Origin: a virus
DNA length: 64,000 nt
Virus record (IMG/VR): IMGVR_UViG_3300028666_000022
Span: 186,001-250,000 of that record
Strand: one strand, 5' to 3'
Part shown: one piece after another, positions 35,627-46,200 of the stretch
Position numbering within the stretch: the stretch's first letter is position 1
Layout of the letters: every line of letters begins with the position of its first letter
Program-made: the position numbers and the translations under genes
Notes under the pieces: model-generated
The model's input: the letters and a program-made list of their open reading frames with translations, nothing else
Database searches by the model: none
Told to the model about the DNA's origin: nothing

Positions 35627-36458
35627 GTTTAGCTAAATTTAAAATATAATTATATTCAAATAATTCTTTTAATTGTGTTTTATAATCAGGAACAATAATA
35701 TTAATGTTATTACGTATTGTAATTAATGAACGATCACATTTTATTGGTGTCCTGAGTGGAATAACATTTACATTTAATTTATATGTTTCAGAAACTAATT
35801 TAACTAAATCATATTTATTTATTGAATTTTCAGTAAAAACATGTTTTACTCCTTTCCAAAACATATTTTCATTAATTATGTCTTCACATATTTTTACAAA
35901 TTCTAAACAAGTAATGCCATTCCAAATATGATTAGTATACCCGTTTACTGTCTTATTTTTATTTGATTTAACAAATTCAATAAAAGACATTTTATTTTTT
36001 AATTCTTCACCAATTATTGAAGTTCGAATAACAGTTGCATTTGATGGTTCGCCCAATGCTTTTGTTTTTCCATAAACATCTATTGCATTTGTAGAATCTT
36101 CTTCTGAATATTTACCACGTAAACCATCAAAACAACAATCTGAACTAGGTTGTAGCATATTAACCTTAAATAATTCACAAATATTAGCTAATTTTCGTGG
36201 AAAAACAGAATTAATATTAATAAAATCTAAATCATCAATTCCATTTCTTTGTTTTATTATTCCAATACAATTAATTACCACATCTCCAACATTAATATCT
36301 TTATTTTTTAATACTAACATAATATCACTAGAATTTGTTAAAGATAAATCATTAAAATCTTTTCTGTTTATATCAATAACATCAAAATTTTTTAATTTAA
36401 AATATGTACTAACATATCTTCCTAACATTCCGGTACTGCCAAATACAAAAATTTTCAT
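35619..36458 (-). CDS. RmlD-like 4-keto-sugar reductase
   Basis: The 279-residue SDR shows GSTGMLG (7-13), PSSDCCFDG with the S-x-D catalytic site, and YGKTK (Tyr-129, Lys-133), the family of dTDP-4-dehydrorhamnose reductases. In combination with the dehydratase (36465-37460) and the 2-epimerase (38241-39317) it fits the UDP-L-QuiNAc (WbvB/WbvR/WbvD) or UDP-L-FucNAc pathways; a stand-alone RmlD-type reductase favours L-QuiNAc. It is translated in an overlap with the GT2/GT-D gene. Confidence 0.75.
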   Translation of the reverse strand: MKIFVFGSTGMLGRYVSTYFKLKNFDVIDINRKDFNDLSLTNSSDIMLVLKNKDINVGDVVINCIGIIKQRNGIDDLDFININSVFPRKLANICELFKVNMLQPSSDCCFDGLRGKYSEEDSTNAIDVYGKTKALGEPSNATVIRTSIIGEELKNKMSFIEFVKSNKNKTVNGYTNHIWNGITCLEFVKICEDIINENMFWKGVKHVFTENSINKYDLVKLVSETYKLNVNVIPLRTPIKCDRSLITIRNNINIIVPDYKTQLKELFEYNYILNLAKHE

Positions 36459-36464
36459 AATAAA

Positions 36465-37460
36465 TCATTTTTTTAAAAAACCACCATTCATTAGTAATTT
36501 ATAAAGATAATTCTCATCTTTAATATTGTCTGCTGATGAAAATTCTATAAAATTAACTTTTTTATTTTTTTCTATATGTGAATAATCTTTATTTATTTTT
36601 ATTGAAGGTAAAATTATAAAATAATTTTCATTAAAAATATAAGATTTTTGAGATTCATGTTCTGATATTAATACTTCATGTATTTTTTCACCTTCTCTTA
36701 TACCAACTTCCTCAATAATAGTATCTTTATTACCATAATAATCAACCAATGCTTTACCCAAATCTTTAATATAAAAACTAGGCATATTCATAACAAACGT
36801 TTCTCCACCAATACTATTTTCAACTGCTTGAAATAATAATTCAATTGCTTCTGAAAGTGTTAAGAAAAATCTTGTCATTATGTTACTAGTTATAGTAATT
36901 TTATTATTCGTTTTGATTTGATCAATAAAATATGGCACAACACTACCATTAGATCCTAAAACATTTCCACCTCTTATACAAACAAAATTAGTATCAGTTG
37001 TTAAATTATTTGCTTGAATTGTTAATTTTTCACCAACTGCTTTAGTTAATCCATATAAATTATTTGGACTGACCGATTTATCTGTTGATACATCAATAAA
37101 ATATTTTATTTTATATTTAATTGCTGAATTAATTAAATTAATTGTACCATTTATATTTGTTTTAATTGCTTCTTGGGGTAAATTTTCACAAATAGGAACA
37201 TGTTTAAGTGCAGCTAAATGAAAAACATAATCAATATTGTTATTACTAAACAATCTATCTACTGCTTCAGCATCTCTAATATCACCAATAACATATTCAA
37301 TTATTTTATTATTAAATTTTCTTTGCATATTTACCTGCGCAAATTCACCTCTTGAAAAAATTATTATTTTCTTAGGATTTTTTAATAATAATTGTTTTGT
37401 TAATTCGTTTCCCCATGAACCAGAACCACCATCAATTAATATTGTTTTATTTTTAAACAT
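36465..37460 (-). CDS. UDP-GlcNAc 4,6-dehydratase, CapD/FnlA-type
   Basis: The 331-residue protein has GGSGSWG (11-17), the HLAALKHVPICE motif, STDKSVSP (125-132) and YGLTK (Tyr-136, Lys-140), then LGSNGSVVP and VGIREGEKIHEVL, typical of the CapE/FnlA/WbjB inverting 4,6-dehydratases of UDP-GlcNAc. It makes UDP-2-acetamido-2,6-dideoxy-L-hexos-4-ulose types, the precursor for L-FucNAc or L-QuiNAc. It is followed by the RmlD-like reductase. Confidence 0.8.
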   Translation of the reverse strand: MFKNKTILIDGGSGSWGNELTKQLLLKNPKKIIIFSRGEFAQVNMQRKFNNKIIEYVIGDIRDAEAVDRLFSNNNIDYVFHLAALKHVPICENLPQEAIKTNINGTINLINSAIKYKIKYFIDVSTDKSVSPNNLYGLTKAVGEKLTIQANNLTTDTNFVCIRGGNVLGSNGSVVPYFIDQIKTNNKITITSNIMTRFFLTLSEAIELLFQAVENSIGGETFVMNMPSFYIKDLGKALVDYYGNKDTIIEEVGIREGEKIHEVLISEHESQKSYIFNENYFIILPSIKINKDYSHIEKNKKVNFIEFSSADNIKDENYLYKLLMNGGFLKK

Positions 37461-37463
37461 AGA

Positions 37464-38234
37464 TTATATTTTAATAAAATTCGGATATTTTATTACCCAT
37501 TCTTTTAATTCTTTATGATTTACTTCTTCTAAAGAAACGAATCTTTTTTTAAAGATTTCATCATTTCTATTAAATAGATCAATACCACTTTCCAAACATT
37601 TTATAATATGTTCTTCATTATTTATTTCAACATTATTTGTTTGTATTTCAGAATATGATTCTAATTTTAATTTAATTCTATCTTTATCACCAAGAAAACT
37701 ATAATGCCAACCACCATTATTAATTATCTTAATATCTCTACCACTAAATAAACGAGTATCTTGTGGTGATTTTACGTATTTTTTCTTGATTACTACTGTA
37801 CCAAACCATTCTTGATTTTGTATGCAATTCACATAATAATAAAACAATTTTTGTTTTAATTTAAAAATATCATAATTATTATTAATTCCTTCTAATATTG
37901 CATCTGGATTAGGAATTTCATCAACATCTGAAATAATAATATAATCATTGTCATTTGCTGAACTTAAACCTTGAATAATTAGATTTCTATTATAGAACTC
38001 ATTTTCCCATGCATCACTATATGGTAATTTATCTACACTAATATAAATTATCTTATCTGAATATTTTTCAAATAAATTTTTATTCTTTTCATAATACATT
38101 TCTTTTTCATTTCCAGTAAATGTTGTTCCTGCTTCAACTAATACAAAATAATCAACCACATTATATAATGTCATCAACCTAAGTTCTAATAACTCAAGTT
38201 CATTAAAAAATATAAAACAGTCAAAAATTTTCAT
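37464..38234 (-). CDS. GT17-type glycosyltransferase
   Basis: The 256-residue protein begins KIFDCFIFFNELELLELRL and has FVLVEAGTTFTGNEK, AWENEFYNRN and IISDVDEIPNP, the characteristic motifs of glycosyltransferase family 17 (N-acetylglucosaminyltransferase type). In bacteria and phages, members attach GlcNAc or related sugars to glycans. It lies between the dehydratase and the 2-epimerase. The DVDE acidic site is present. Confidence 0.75.
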   Translation of the reverse strand: MKIFDCFIFFNELELLELRLMTLYNVVDYFVLVEAGTTFTGNEKEMYYEKNKNLFEKYSDKIIYISVDKLPYSDAWENEFYNRNLIIQGLSSANDNDYIIISDVDEIPNPDAILEGINNNYDIFKLKQKLFYYYVNCIQNQEWFGTVVIKKKYVKSPQDTRLFSGRDIKIINNGGWHYSFLGDKDRIKLKLESYSEIQTNNVEINNEEHIIKCLESGIDLFNRNDEIFKKRFVSLEEVNHKELKEWVIKYPNFIKI

Positions 38235-38240
38235 AAAAAT

Positions 38241-39317
38241 CTATATTTTTCCTAACAAAACATTAATTATTATGTCTGAAACATTTTCAATCAAATAACC
38301 ATCGGGTACAATCCATTTATTTTTTCTTTTATTTATTATATTATATGCTTCAATAATATTTTCTGTTTTCGTACCACACAATATACTTGAACCGCATTCA
38401 ATTAATTCTTGTCTTTCAGTATATTCTCTAATTACTAATGATGGTATGCCAAAAATACATCCCTCTTCTGGTGTGGTTCCCGAATCACTTATTATACATT
38501 TAGCGTTTCTTTCTAATTTAACAAAGTCAAAGAATCCAAACGGTTCAGAAACAATAATATCTTCATTTAATTTTATGTTAAATAATTTAAGTTTATTTCT
38601 AGTTCTAGGATGTATCGAAAATACTATTTTTTCTTTACTATCTTTATCTATAATATTAATTGCATTTATGATATTTCTTAATGTTTCTTCATTATCTACA
38701 TTTTCAGAACGGTGTGCAGTAACCAAAACATATTCATTTGAATAAAGATTTAATTTTTTTAAAATATCACTATTACTAATATCAAAACTATAATTTTCTA
38801 ATACTTCAAATATTGGATTGCCTGTTTTAAACACATTATTTTTACTAAATCCAATATCTAAAAGATTTTGTTTACTATTTTCGATATAAGGAAGATTATA
38901 CGTTGATACATTATCAATTATTCTCCTATTCATTTCTTCTGGAACTCTATTATCAAAAGCTCTATTACCTGCTTCCATGTGATATACTGGAATTTTATGT
39001 TTTGCAGCAACAATAGCAAGCAATGCTGAATTAGTATCTCCAAGAATTAATATTTTGTCTGGTTTTTCTTTTATTAATATTTTTTCAAATTCAATAATAG
39101 CATTTCCTAAAAAATCTCCAAATGATTTACTCTCGTGTTCAAAATAATAATCTGGTTTTCTAATTCTTAGTTCATTGAAAAATATTTTACTTAAATTATA
39201 ATCAAAATTTTGATTAGTATAAACCAAAACATGATCAACCAGTTTGTTTAATTTTTCTACTATTACTGATAAACGTATGATTTCTGGTCGAGTACCAATT
39301 AATGTTAATATTTTCAA
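38241..39317 (-). CDS. UDP-sugar 2-epimerase, WbjD/FnlC-like, TTG start
   Basis: The 358-residue protein starts MKILTLIGTRPEIIRLS and contains RKPDYYF, ILGDTNSAL, MEAGNRAFDNRVPEEMNRRI and SDSGTTPEEG, diagnostic of the WecB/FnlC-type epimerases (family length about 370). It inverts C2 of a UDP-N-acetylamino sugar, the last step in UDP-L-FucNAc or UDP-L-QuiNAc synthesis. The natural start is a TTG codon at 39315-39317 in the context TTTAAAATATTTTGAAA, the same context as the TTG start at 20794. Confidence 0.8.
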   Translation of the reverse strand: MKILTLIGTRPEIIRLSVIVEKLNKLVDHVLVYTNQNFDYNLSKIFFNELRIRKPDYYFEHESKSFGDFLGNAIIEFEKILIKEKPDKILILGDTNSALLAIVAAKHKIPVYHMEAGNRAFDNRVPEEMNRRIIDNVSTYNLPYIENSKQNLLDIGFSKNNVFKTGNPIFEVLENYSFDISNSDILKKLNLYSNEYVLVTAHRSENVDNEETLRNIINAINIIDKDSKEKIVFSIHPRTRNKLKLFNIKLNEDIIVSEPFGFFDFVKLERNAKCIISDSGTTPEEGCIFGIPSLVIREYTERQELIECGSSILCGTKTENIIEAYNIINKRKNKWIVPDGYLIENVSDIIINVLLGKI

Positions 39318-39339
39318 AATATTTTAAATTTTATTATAT

Positions 39340-41256
39340 TTATTTTTTATTTACTTCGTAATCAGTTTCTAATGTAGTGACTCCATAATATAATAATCTA
39401 TTTTTATTACGTAACTCATCAAGATTAGGCATTGAATAAAATGCTCTTGGATGATATTGATGTACAACTGAAATATCATCAGAAATACTTAAATTTAACC
39501 CCAATCTTTTTATTCTTAATAAGAATTCATTATCATCATATTCAATTCCCTTTGCATATCTTTCATCAAAACCACCTAATTTTTTCATGTTTTTTCTAGT
39601 CATTGCTGAACAAAAATGATAATAACATGGTCTATGTTTTGAATGATTATACCAACCAACATCATTTGTTATTCCTTGTGGCAATGTTTTTAATAAATTA
39701 GGAATTGTATTATTTTCACAATATTTATATAATTCATTTGTTAATTTTTCATCTAATGAAAATGTTGACATAGTAATATACTTAGTATCATCAATATTTT
39801 TATTAACATAACTAAGTACATCATGAACATGTAAACATTCAGGATTTTGAATTATAATTATATCCCCAACAGCAGCTCGTATTCCAACATTAAATGGTAC
39901 ACAAGGATTGACATACCATTTATCTTCTTTTTCTAATCTAATTATCTTTAAAAATGAAAATTCTTCAAGATATTCTTCTAATCTATGTTCTGGTGAACTA
40001 CAATCATCAACAACAATTAATTCAAAATTTTTAAATTCTGATTTTTCGATAGATTTAAGTGTTTCAAAAAACTGCTTCTTTCTATCGAAATAAGATGTGA
40101 TAATCGATATTTTTGGTTTTTGGTTTTTAATTAAAATACAACCATTTTTATCTGTTTTTGTTTTAATTACTTCGTTAGCAATTTTAGAAAATGTTGTTTT
40201 ATATTCATTATGATTATTTTCATTTAAAATATTATTATATTTTTGTGATGTAGCATGTCCACCATACCAATGATAACCAATAGAATTTAAATTAAATTCA
40301 TTAATACCTAATGATCTACTAAAACTATAATCAACTTTAGTCCAATCTAAACCATATAATAATGTTGTCGATAAATTATAAAACTTTAAATTAGAATATT
40401 TTGAAATTATTTTATTATATATTTGAGTAAAAGGGCTATGACCAAATTTTTTATAAATTAAATGAACACCCATCGATTGATAATCACTTTCATTATAATT
40501 ATTTACACCAAATTCAAATAATTTTTTATAATATTCATTATTAATTGATGCGCCTAAAAATCCTATAGTTAACCACCAAACCTTATAATCTGTTTTAGAT
40601 TGATATTCATGGATTATTGTATCATAACCACCATCAACAATTTTATTATAAAAATCATCTATCGGTCTAAAAAACAACACGTCCATATCACAATAAAATC
40701 CACCACCAACGAATAATTGATAATATCTAAATAAATCGCTTTCGTGTACTGGTGATATATTTTTTAATTTATCTTGTACTTCTTTGGGAAACTCAACCAT
40801 TTCTATTTTAATATTTAATTCTTTAAGTTTACTAAAATAACTACTACCAGTATACATATAATAATCTTGTTCATCTGTTCCTTTCCATGCTTTATCTTTT
40901 ACATTATTATTTGATACAAATAAAGTAATATCCCAATCTGGATTCATTTTTCTAAATGAAAATATTGTCATATATCTCATCCAAGATAAATCACAACCAC
41001 TCCAATAAAAAAATATTTTTTTTGGTATTTTTCTCGATAAAGAAAAAGTATTAACTTTTTTTATTTCAATAATTTCTTTTTGTTCTATATTTGCTGATAT
41101 AACAGGAGCTTTAGGTTTACCGTATATTCTTAATTTATCTGCTTCATCCATTTTTTTATTCTCTTTTTTATCAATAAAAATTCCTTGCTTATTTCTAAAT
41201 TCTATATTTTTTTTTATTTGATTTTTTAAATTAAACCTTTCTTTTTTTACTCCCAT
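39340..41256 (-). CDS. Bifunctional glycosyltransferase: GT32-like plus GT2 domain
   Basis: The 638-residue protein has a basic N-terminal 70-residue leader, a GT32/DXD sugar-transferase domain (RKIPKKIFFYWSG then YCDMDVLFFRPIDD, about 75-330), and a C-terminal GT2 domain (KPKISIITSYF, LIVVDDCSSPEHR, about 380-630). Two linkage reactions on one chain are suggested. It overlaps the 540-residue transferase upstream by 10 bases. Sugars unknown. Confidence 0.75.
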   Translation of the reverse strand: MGVKKERFNLKNQIKKNIEFRNKQGIFIDKKENKKMDEADKLRIYGKPKAPVISANIEQKEIIEIKKVNTFSLSRKIPKKIFFYWSGCDLSWMRYMTIFSFRKMNPDWDITLFVSNNNVKDKAWKGTDEQDYYMYTGSSYFSKLKELNIKIEMVEFPKEVQDKLKNISPVHESDLFRYYQLFVGGGFYCDMDVLFFRPIDDFYNKIVDGGYDTIIHEYQSKTDYKVWWLTIGFLGASINNEYYKKLFEFGVNNYNESDYQSMGVHLIYKKFGHSPFTQIYNKIISKYSNLKFYNLSTTLLYGLDWTKVDYSFSRSLGINEFNLNSIGYHWYGGHATSQKYNNILNENNHNEYKTTFSKIANEVIKTKTDKNGCILIKNQKPKISIITSYFDRKKQFFETLKSIEKSEFKNFELIVVDDCSSPEHRLEEYLEEFSFLKIIRLEKEDKWYVNPCVPFNVGIRAAVGDIIIIQNPECLHVHDVLSYVNKNIDDTKYITMSTFSLDEKLTNELYKYCENNTIPNLLKTLPQGITNDVGWYNHSKHRPCYYHFCSAMTRKNMKKLGGFDERYAKGIEYDDNEFLLRIKRLGLNLSISDDISVVHQYHPRAFYSMPNLDELRNKNRLLYYGVTTLETDYEVNKK

Positions 41257-42869
41257 GTCTCATTTATAACATTTTCATATAATTCTAATATTTTTTTAGT
41301 TGAATAATTACTATGATATTTTATAACATCTTTTGGAACTTCTTGTAATTCTTTACTTAAAATATTACCCTCTTTATCTACACTATAAATAATTCCGGGT
41401 TTTCCACATAAAAATCCTTCTATTGTTGTTCGACCTTTAAATATTCCTGCAGTATAATCACATTTTTTTAAATAATCTTCAACGTTTGATTTAACTCCCA
41501 AATATTTTACGTGTTGATTATTTAAATCAAGTAATTCATTAATGTAATCATTATTATCTGCACCGATAATCCAAAGTTCTTGATTATTTTCTTTTGTTGT
41601 TTGAATCAAATCTATTATAATATTTTTTCTCAAATGATCTAATGTTCCTATAAATAGTACTACTTCTTTTTCATTTTTTATTTGTTTATACTTAGTATTA
41701 AACCTATTAGAATCAAACGGATTATCTATTTCAACAATATTTTCTTCATCAATACCAAAATTTTTAATATAATTAGTAATTGATTCTCTAATTGAAATAT
41801 ATTTTTTTATTGTTGGATTAATAATTGGTTCTTCAAATACTGGAATAACTTCACTTCTTACATGCATAACTGCAGGAGTATTTGGTATTAATTGTAATAT
41901 TAACTCACCAATAGGTTTATGATTAATATGTATTATATCAAATTCAACTTCATTTTTAATAAAATTAAATCTACCTTCTTGATCTAAAATATAATTAGGT
42001 AAATTTGCATATGAATATACTTTAACACCATTTTTTCTTGCTTTATCATATAAAGGATTACCAACAACAGATGATATAATTGTAACATCACACCCTAATT
42101 TAACTAATTCTTTTGATAACTCATAGTTTGAAACTTCTGAACCAGTATAATTTTTAAAAAATTGACAACAAATTAATACTCTTAACTTATCTTCAGAAAC
42201 ATGTCTTATTGGTAAATCATATTCTTTTACAAATTTTTGTCTATTCTCTTCCCAACTTTGATTAGTTATTCCAATAGATTTATGTAAAACTCTTATTGAG
42301 GTAATTACTCCTATGTTATTGTTACTCAGATAGTTATCTACTACGAAGGAATGATCATAATAGTGGTACTTACCATAATTTTCATTAAATTTATTCGTAA
42401 TTTTATTACAATCAACAGCCATAAATAATCCATCAATTGTTACAACTGGTTTTATTCCTTTATATTCATTTGAATATTCACTTACCCAAGTATTAATACC
42501 ATCTGAATGTTCTACCACCCCCACCATTTTACTGCGATCGCTCCAAAATACAGCACTATCACTCATAAACGTACTACCTGCAACACCTAATATAGAATAA
42601 TCACTATTATTAAAATAATTTAATAATATTTTACCCCAATTATTTGTTTTTATAATTATATCGTTATGACAAAATACCATTATAGAATTTTCAGTATTAT
42701 GTTCTTCAATAGCTTTATTATAAATTTCAGATAGTGAATATTGATTATAGTTAGTATAACATATTACTTTATGTTTTACACCAACAGTACTATCTATGTG
42801 TTTAATAAATTTTTGATTCTCATCATCAGAAAGATGCGAGGAAAATACGACAACTATATTATTCTTCAT
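41247..42869 (-). CDS. Two-domain glycosyltransferase: GT2-like plus GT4
   Basis: The 540-residue protein, first gene of the island, has an N-terminal GT-A-like domain (IVVVFSSHL..., MVFCHNDIII, about 1-215) and a C-terminal GT-B/GT4 domain (LRVLICCQFFKNYTGSEVSNYEL, HVRSEVIPVFE, VVLFIGTLDHLRKN, about 230-535). It overlaps the next gene. The Bacteroidota-type promoter 23-53 bases upstream should drive the whole minus-strand glycan transcript. Confidence 0.75.
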   Translation of the reverse strand: MKNNIVVVFSSHLSDDENQKFIKHIDSTVGVKHKVICYTNYNQYSLSEIYNKAIEEHNTENSIMVFCHNDIIIKTNNWGKILLNYFNNSDYSILGVAGSTFMSDSAVFWSDRSKMVGVVEHSDGINTWVSEYSNEYKGIKPVVTIDGLFMAVDCNKITNKFNENYGKYHYYDHSFVVDNYLSNNNIGVITSIRVLHKSIGITNQSWEENRQKFVKEYDLPIRHVSEDKLRVLICCQFFKNYTGSEVSNYELSKELVKLGCDVTIISSVVGNPLYDKARKNGVKVYSYANLPNYILDQEGRFNFIKNEVEFDIIHINHKPIGELILQLIPNTPAVMHVRSEVIPVFEEPIINPTIKKYISIRESITNYIKNFGIDEENIVEIDNPFDSNRFNTKYKQIKNEKEVVLFIGTLDHLRKNIIIDLIQTTKENNQELWIIGADNNDYINELLDLNNQHVKYLGVKSNVEDYLKKCDYTAGIFKGRTTIEGFLCGKPGIIYSVDKEGNILSKELQEVPKDVIKYHSNYSTKKILELYENVINETWE

Positions 42870-42891
42870 TATTAATTTAATTTACCAAAAG

Positions 42892-42922
42892 CAAATGTAA
42901 TTAAATTAATTTAATATTGCAA
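42892..42922 (-). promoter_or_regulatory. Bacteroidota-type promoter of the glycan island
   Basis: On the minus strand TTG (42920-42922), a 20-base spacer and TACATTTG (42892-42899) match the -33/-7 consensus of the Bacteroidota primary sigma factor (TTG, TAnnTTTG). It lies 23 bases before the ATG of the first island gene, so it probably uses host RNA polymerase. Confidence 0.65.
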
Positions 42923-42925
42923 GAA

Positions 42926-43240
42926 TTAATTTTTTTTAAATGCAGTTAAAGCTGTTTCGTAATCTGCTTTTGCTTTTGATAAAGGAAATGGAATTCTAAT
43001 AACTTTTTGATTTGGGATATCAAATTCGCTAACATATTGATTATTACTTAATAAAATTAAAAAATCGTAAAATGGACTACCATAATATTTTTGTGATAAT
43101 TTATCTAATCTACTAAATTCAGTGTTCCATGTTTCATACTTATCACTTGAATTAACAGGTAAATTAACAAATGGCATCATGTCTATTGTTCCATCATTGT
43201 TTCTTAATATTGAATATCTATCGTAATCATTTTGCTGCAT
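42926..43240 (-). CDS. LysM-like small baseplate/tail protein
   Basis: The 104-residue protein has DRLDKLSQKYYGSPFYDFLILLSNN (about residues 43-68) followed by a VIRIPFP strand, the pattern of LysM-like domains in phage tail proteins such as gpX and the T4 gp53 wedge. It follows the large baseplate-like gene by about 56 bases on the transcript. Baseplate wedge or hub component is inferred. Confidence 0.55.
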   Translation of the reverse strand: MQQNDYDRYSILRNNDGTIDMMPFVNLPVNSSDKYETWNTEFSRLDKLSQKYYGSPFYDFLILLSNNQYVSEFDIPNQKVIRIPFPLSKAKADYETALTAFKKN

Positions 43241-43296
43241 AATGTACTTTATTTTAATATATTATATCACTTTATTTAAAGTATTATTACAATTAT

Positions 43297-46200
43297 TTAT
43301 CTAACATTAGTTAAAGCTTTTGTTAAGTTATTCTGTTCTACTGTTAAAATATTACTCATATATGCTTCTTGTTTATCTGCCTCAGTAGAAGGACGATAAT
43401 ACATACCATCTTTACTAAAAGTTGAATTAGCATATTGATTAAAAGTAACTGCATTCTGAAGTGCATCAATTGGTCCTTTTAATGATTGACCACCTAAAAC
43501 CTTCATTTGTAGGGTTATTTTGGCACTCATATATTGTACACCAAAATTTTCGGGATTAGTATCTAAAATTGCGTCACTATAATCAATAGTTAAATTTTCA
43601 ATAATAACTTTAGTATAGAATTGATCACCAATTCTTAAAACACATATTGGTTGACGGCCAAATACAGAATTTCTAGCAGTTAAATTACCTTGTGAATCAA
43701 CAGTATCAAATCTTTTAGCAGAACCTTGTCTCATACATTGATGTAAAAATGTTAATCTTCTATGAAAATCTTCTGGTGTTTGACTATGAAAAACAGGGTA
43801 AAAATAATTACCAGAGATCGATTTAAATCCTTTGAGAATACCACCATCATTTGAACCGTTTTCTAAATCTACTGTTCTTTCTTTAAAAACATTTTCACTG
43901 GCCTTATTACTGTTTTGTTTTTTACTTATATTATCAGCAGCAGCATTATCTTTTTTTAAATTTTGAACTGCTTGAGTATCTGTTGTTGTTAATGGTTGTA
44001 CTTTTTTATCAACAGCAACATTATTTCTAATTACTTTAATTTCGGCATATCTTTCAAAGATAACAGCAGGATCTTCATTTTCTAAAGCTAAATTTCTATT
44101 TTCAGCAGTAGTACTTCCAATAGAACTATATGTAATATTAATACCTAATTTATCTGGTGTATTAGCAAATATTGCTTTTATTCTTTCAGTAACAAAAATT
44201 TGAGCTACTTGTGCTCTTCTTATTCCTAAAGATTGATTATTAACATCAGTACCACTTTTAGAAGCAGCACCAGTGATTATAATATCATAATATTTTCTAT
44301 TAACTTCATTACTATAAACATTTCTTAATATATTATTTAATGGACAATCTCCATTAAGATTATATTGTGAAAAATTAGGTGGCAATAATGATAAATTTAA
44401 ATGTAAATTATTATCTGGAGCACTTCCTGTTAATCCAGTAACTATATACACACTACTATTAAAACCATTACCTTTAATTTTAGTTGATTCAAAACATCCA
44501 TCATCTATTTCATAAGCCATTGTTTTATACAAATAATCAATAACTGTTGTTAAATTATCTTTTTGTGTTGGATAATCATTCGGAAAATACATTTTAATTG
44601 ACTGAGGTGATAATACATCGGGTTCTGCCATATCAACTGGTCCAGTTATTATTTCTTGTTTTTTATTATTTCCGTCCTGTATTTTATTTGGATTAACAGT
44701 AGGTGGTGTAATTGGATTATATGATTCACCCCCAAATGCAAAAAATTCCGAAATTAATCTATGTTTATCAGTACCTTGATATAATTGATTTTTTAAATTC
44801 ATTGGATAGTCAACAATTAAAGAAAAACTAACTGTCGCACTTCTTTCACTATACATGTAACTATACATTGGTTCATTTCTACCAACCATAACAGTAGGTT
44901 CAAATTTAGCAGATTCACTTTCATTTACTTCCATATTATATGGAGGAAACCACATTAATCTACCATTAAATTGTCCTACTTCACTAATTGGAATTGTTGA
45001 ACCATATTCATCATCAATAATACCAACACCATCACTACCAATAACTCTAACAGCAAGATTTTCAATACTAAACATTAAATTTTTACTATTAACTTTACCT
45101 TCTTTATCTAAAGTAGGATGAATTCTAGGTATAACACTATTATATGTTACTGAATCAGGATTTCCACCATAAACTTGATTTCCATTAAATCTAATTGCTT
45201 TAGCAAATCTATCGTATTGATCTAACATTGAATGTTGTCTAATACCAGTTTTTCCAGCAGTTCCATTTTTTTGAGAATATGTACTATTACTAGCAGCCCA
45301 CATTGCTGAACCATTAAAACCAATTACATTTTGTCCTTTTTTAAATGCTTTTCTTGTAATATCAACAACACCACCTTCACTTGCATTTAATAAATTTCTA
45401 GTATATTCTAATAATCCAGAATATACATTAAATCTAGTTAAATCAGGAGTTAAATTATTTACTTCTTTTTGAACATTTAAACTATTACCACGTGAATCAG
45501 CAATATTTTTATTTGCATTTGAAGATATACCATCTCTACCCCAAACTATTTTATTATGAATATCATCATTTTCATCACTAGTACTAATCCAACTATTTTC
45601 TATTTGACTTATTTGAAATTCATCTTTTTTTACTGTTTCTCCAAAATTATACTTAACAAAATTATAATCTGGTGCATATTCTTGTGTTGTATTAGGATAT
45701 TGAGGATTAGTTCTATTCATAGAAATAACCATATCTCCATTAGCATCATTAATTGATCCTTGTTTTGATTGAGTACTACTATATGGATTTAAATTAAAAA
45801 AACTATAATAATTTTTAAATTTATTAAGTGGATTAGCAAATGAACCAATAATATTATTTCTTTTAGTTAATGGCATTTCAACATCAACACTAGATTGATT
45901 TAATACTGAATCATTATTAGAACTAATACCAAAATAATTTGAAGTACTAAATCCTTCTTTATATAAATTTTGATTAAGTGCTTGATATAAAAATGTTAAT
46001 TGTCCACTACCACTATTTTTTATAAAATCAGCATTAGTTGATGTTTTAGTAAATGGATAATTTTGTTCTGGATTAGCAAATACTATAGCATTTAGAAATT
46101 GTTGAAATGTAGATATACTATTAGGTTTAGTTATTTTATAATCTATATTTTTATTAAAAACGTGAGTATTTTTACTTCCATCAAATAAATTAGCTAATTT

